64,000 bases of DNA from NCBI GenBank assembly GCA_949316235.1, contig OX438751.1, positions 20,708,801 to 20,772,800 on the forward strand, given 5' to 3'. A program made the translations under genes and the position numbers. Below, piece after piece: positions 61,048 through 64,000 of the stretch. The notes beneath the pieces are model-generated. The model was not told the DNA's origin. It saw nothing but the letters and a program-made list of their open reading frames with translations, and did no database searches. The stretch's first letter is position 1; every line of letters begins with the position of its first letter. The DNA comes from Oegoconia quadripuncta. Taxonomy: Eukaryota > Arthropoda > Insecta > Lepidoptera > Autostichidae.

Positions 61048-61493
61048 ACGCATAGTTACACATGTCATAATTTTTCAATTTTGTCGTATAACGAACAGAC
61101 ACGTGGTAGTTTTGCCTAAAAAATTTATGTCCTAAATCTTTCTACGTATAACCTGAATTTTCTTTACATTTTATTATCACAAATCATAGGTAGGTACCTA
61201 CTACAAAGTTCGCTGTGGACTCTATGAACAAAATTTAAATAAAATGTAGAGCACGCGTGTCACCTTCGATATTTGTCTAAGTCATTCTCATTGGTACCTA
61301 TTCTACGTTCAAGGATCTATTGGTCGGAGTGAATAAGCAGAGGTATTATATTATATACTCATAAATATTTTGTGCCAGCTGAATGCTGATTTAGGTTATA
61401 GTTGGTATTTGTGTGTTGTACTCTTACATAAATATTTACAATTGTAGTATGTAGGTATTTTGAATTAGGTACATACATTGTACTTAAATTCAC
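61048..61493. other. No recognised feature
   Basis: AT-rich unique sequence. Confidence 0.4.
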
Positions 61494-61700
61494 GACCTTT
61501 ATCCCAAATGGGGTGGTCATAATATCACAAACATAAAGGTTTGGGAGTTCCAAACATTAACTGTTTAATGCTTGAAACAACGTCCACGGTTCACTTTTCG
61601 AAATATATAGTAGAAATGGTGAATCCAGCGCCATTAGAACGTGCAAGTCTATAGATGTTTTTTTTTATGGAAAGTCCCATAGTCACTTCTTACGATATCC
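61494..61700 (-). repeat. Repeat family G, reverse copy
   Basis: GACCTTTATCCCAAATGGGGTGGTCA, CAAACATTAACTGTTTAATG, CTTGAAACAACGTCCACGG and AGAACGTGCAAGTCTATAGATG mirror 37505-37740. Confidence 0.6.
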
Positions 61701-61988
61701 ACGAGAAGAGATGGATAGATCGATAGATAAAGCGTTTATTTGCATATTACAGAAACACATACAAAAATATTCGACGCAACAATCATTCCGCTTGGTGTTA
61801 GTGGTGGCATTCTTTTTATGTGCTGAATCCAATAATTTATAATAGAGATGTGGTGAATTTACGTCAACATGTATACAAATTAAATAGTATTGTATCACAA
61901 AATGTAAAATTAATAATTATGAGTTCTTTAAAAGATAACAGATAATACAGATAGCTATAATGCAGAACCAAATTTAAATGATCGAATT
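61701..61988 (-). repeat. Possible reversed LINE 3' end with (GATA)-type tail
   Basis: GATGGATAGATCGATAGATAAAGCGTTTATTTGC starts a segment like the (GATA)n insertion at 24244-24360. The internal sequences do not clearly match, so this is tentative. Confidence 0.35.
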
Positions 61989-62150
61989 ATTCAGTCCCAA
62001 ACTAGATAAAACCTTTACTATGGATGCCGGGTAACGGATAAGATATTTACATCCATGATTCTGGTATAAATGTTTACCTCTAGCGGGATTCGAATCCACA
62101 ACCGTTGGTTTCGAAAGCACGGTCACTAACCAATAGGCCGTCAAACTGCA
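61989..62150 (-). repeat. SINE family C, decayed copy
   Basis: CAGTCCCAAACTAGATAAAACC, GCCGGGTAACGGATAAGATA and the head GGTTCGAATCC with changed flanks (AGCGGGATTCGAATCCACAACC) plus CCAATAGGCCGTC. It is older than the other copies, judging by its differences. Confidence 0.65.
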
Positions 62151-62458
62151 AATTCGATCATAACAGAACAGTGTTATTGGTACGCTGCAGAGCTCTGATA
62201 AAATCTGCGATCGCCAACTGTTTACATGGCGCCAACCAGCGTGGCAATTATAGCCCAGGGAAAATACGGTAAAAAATTAGCTTAGCTAGACATAATTCAG
62301 AACCGACTTATATAATTGCTATCTTATAGAGGTATATCAGAGATGTAATTTTGAATAATTAAGCCTAAAAAAAAACGAGCGCTTAGTCTAGATTTTTTTA
62401 GAAAATCCTATTTTTAATTTGTATCTTAATAACACTAAATACTATCTGACATTTAGCA
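62151..62458. other. No recognised feature
   Basis: Unique sequence with an A tract (AAAAAAAAACGAGCG, 62368). Confidence 0.4.
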
Positions 62459-62592
62459 CTAGCTTTATCGCGGCTGCGTGGAATAGCTTTATCGCGGATA
62501 TGTTTAATTTGTTTATCCCGCGGGAATCGGGATAAAAATATCCTACGTATGTTCTACCTATATACCAAATTTCATCCAAATACGTTTGTTTT
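62459..62592 (-). mobile_element. Helitron-like 3' end (Lep1 type)
   Basis: On the - strand: ATTTGGATGAAATTTGGTATATAGG, ATCCCGATTCCCGCGGGATAAAC and CGCGATAAAGCTAGTG at the end. It shares GGATGAAATTTGGTATATAG with 11926-12093 and ends in GCTAG as expected of this group. The 5' part is missing. Confidence 0.5.
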
Positions 62593-62594
62593 AT

Positions 62595-62872
62595 ATATGA
62601 GAGGGCGGCAAACGAGCATGCGGGCCACCTGATGGAAAGCAATCACCGCCGCCCATGGACACCCGCAACACCAAAAGGGTCACAGATGCGTTGCCGGCCT
62701 TTGAGGAAGGTGTAGGCTCGTTTCTTGAAGGTTCCAATGTCGTACTCGTTCGGGAACACCGCTGCCGGAAGTCCGTTCCACAGGGTGGTTGTACGTGGTA
62801 AGAAGTTTCTTGAGAAACGTACAGTGGTAGACTTCCACTCATCCAGGTGATGTGGATGGAAATTTAATTTAC
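62595..62872 (-). pseudogene. Non-LTR retrotransposon: C-terminal ORF2 remnant
   Basis: Minus-strand translation, across stops and frame breaks, gives an [26 protein letters not shown] series, then [17 protein letters not shown]. It corresponds to the FLPRTxxLWNxLPxxVFPxxYxLxxFKxxxxxxLxGR tail of a LINE ORF2 very common in Lepidoptera. The + strand phrase ATGGACACCCGCAACACC and TGCGTTGCCGGCC are its familiar DNA signature. It lies directly beside the Helitron end. Confidence 0.7.
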
Positions 62873-63584
62873 GGCGAGAAGTGTATCGGTTAAATTGAGC
62901 AGCGGGTATTAGCGTTCATCATTTTCGCATCGCATCAAATAAACATCTAACCTTTCGCATGTGTAATATATTAAGTATATAGTATATTGGTAAGATTAGT
63001 TACCTAGTTAGTTTGGTGTGGTGGGTAAGTTTGTAAACGCATTATTATACAAAATGACATTTAGTTAGCAAATATAGAAAGGCGAACGTAGGTATCCTAT
63101 GAGGGACCTCTTCTAGTCGACCTAAAATTGTATTATGATTATATTTGATTGGGCGTACACGAGAATACACTTAAGCAGGTACCTAATTAAACTATTTAAA
63201 ACACATAACAATAAGTACATTACAATTTCCATTATTAGAAATCACTTTGTTAAGAACTATTAAAAACTAACAAAATAAGAACTAGGCTATGATTTGTACA
63301 AATATTGCTATGTGTGCCGCAGTGGTGAATGGGTAACAACTCAGCATAAAGGCGCTGGTTTTCTGTAGCACCCGTGTGGGATGAGTTGGCGTGAGGAACT
63401 ACATCATGGTAGACATTGAGATTATTATAGATAATTTAAAATATTGTAATATTAAATATAAACAAATTATAACATATTTTGTTAGTGACGAAGTGTGACG
63501 ATATGTGGCGCAATATAATGGCTCTATCATATCTATAGCATAGGGAACAATTAAATCTTGCCTCACCATCATATCAAACAAAGA
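62873..63584. other. No recognised feature
   Basis: AT-rich unique sequence, with 63310-63410 (GCCGCAGTGGTGAATGGG) mildly GC-rich. Confidence 0.4.
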
Positions 63585-63745
63585 ATGTCCACTGCTGAAC
63601 TACCTTAAGAGTTGGAATGTTGTTGTTCAGATACTTTCCTCGACCTTCACCAGTGGATGTCCTATGCTGCGTTTGAAGGTTCGTAGTCTTAGTTCTTCGA
63701 GCTATGGTACCCTGTCCATTGCCATCTGACTCTACTAACCAGGTT
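63585..63745 (-). repeat. LINE-derived fragment
   Basis: GTCCACTGCTGAACTACC, CGACCTTCACCAGTGGATG, CTATGCTGCGTTTGAAGG and TGTCCATTGCCATC follow the order of an abundant lepidopteran LINE segment (GTCCACTGCTGGACAAAGG ... GCGACCTTCACC ... CTGCCCATTGCCA). The frame is destroyed. Confidence 0.55.
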
Positions 63746-64000
63746 GATCATAGATATTTACGATTATTTCCAAATTAAAAGGCAATTACCTCATAACAAA
63801 TGGATGCGGATATCAACACCATAGAAAACACTTGTATTTTTTTAAGAAGTCAAACCTGTATCGGTCAATATAACAGTTCAATGACTGGTAAGAATCCTTG
63901 CCACTCCTACGCAGGTTGTATCACTATAATCCATCAATGCGAATCTGAATTTAAATATATATAATTACATAATAATTAATTATATATTTAAACTAAGACA
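63746..64000. other. No recognised feature to the window end
   Basis: AT-rich sequence ending in TATATATAATTACATAATAATTAAT. Nothing assignable. Confidence 0.4.

Overview
This window looks like gene-poor, transposon-dense nuclear DNA from a moth or butterfly (Lepidoptera). It is AT-rich and has no bacterial-style gene packing. It is full of repeat types I recognise from lepidopteran genomes: tRNA-headed SINEs with a GGTTCGA(A/T)CCC B box, a CR1-like LINE 3' end carrying a small GATCGCT/AGCGATA hairpin, Lep1-type Helitron ends, BEL/Pao remnants, and TA-flanked fold-back MITEs. Species and chromosome cannot be read from it. I found no complete, convincing host protein-coding gene.

Layout. 1-24.5 kb is a mosaic of SINEs (families I call A to D), LINE 3' ends, two BEL/Pao integrase remnants (4.6-5.6 and 12.2-12.4 kb), a ~1 kb element with terminal inverted repeats (5.9-6.9 kb), fold-back MITEs (7.7, 19.4-20.3, 20.4, 21.8 kb) and inverted-repeat structures (21.6 and 22.9-24.1 kb). 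24.5-34.7 kb is nearly free of recognisable repeats and contains the only strong candidate host feature: a CpG/GC-rich block (about 26.83-27.22 kb) ending in a strong 5' splice donor, best read as a promoter with an untranslated first exon on the + strand. The rest of the 24.5-34.7 kb block would then be its long first intron and regulatory DNA. 34.7-41.4 kb is again repeat-rich. It includes two copies, in opposite orientation, of an unnamed ~395 bp poly(A) retroposon (family F) with perfect 13-bp and 10-bp target-site duplications, and a 5S-rRNA-derived SINE (family E). 41.5-45.0 kb is mostly unique sequence with homeodomain-type ATTA sites. 45.0-51.4 kb has more SINEs, a second 5S-SINE, a (CA)n tract, an inverted duplication (47.85-48.73 kb), a 13-bp minisatellite and a fold-back element (49.57-49.99 kb).

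The best-preserved coding DNA is at 51.4-57.5 kb: a nearly complete CR1/Jockey-type non-LTR retrotransposon on the - strand, with an intact 972-codon endonuclease-reverse transcriptase ORF2 and an ORF1 ending in an SGNH-esterase-like domain. A full Tc1/mariner transposon (54851-56807, ~250-bp TIRs about 97% identical, intact 353-aa transposase on the + strand) sits inside ORF1. Removing it together with one TA restores the ORF1 frame, which then overlaps the ORF2 start by 38 bp. Both insertions are therefore young, and the order is retrotransposon first, mariner second. 57.5-64 kb holds degraded LINE pieces, a Helitron end, SINE remnants and largely unique DNA.

The elements probably interact as follows. 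The non-LTR machinery is the plausible mobiliser of the SINEs and the A-tailed family F, and the autonomous-looking mariner could in principle mobilise TA-flanked MITEs with matching ends. The host component is regulatory or intronic DNA around the GC-rich promoter. I did not recognise an undescribed multi-gene system. The most novel-looking items are family F, the 5S-derived SINE, the frame-restoring nested insertion with a B-box-like TIR, and the CpG-rich first-exon candidate.
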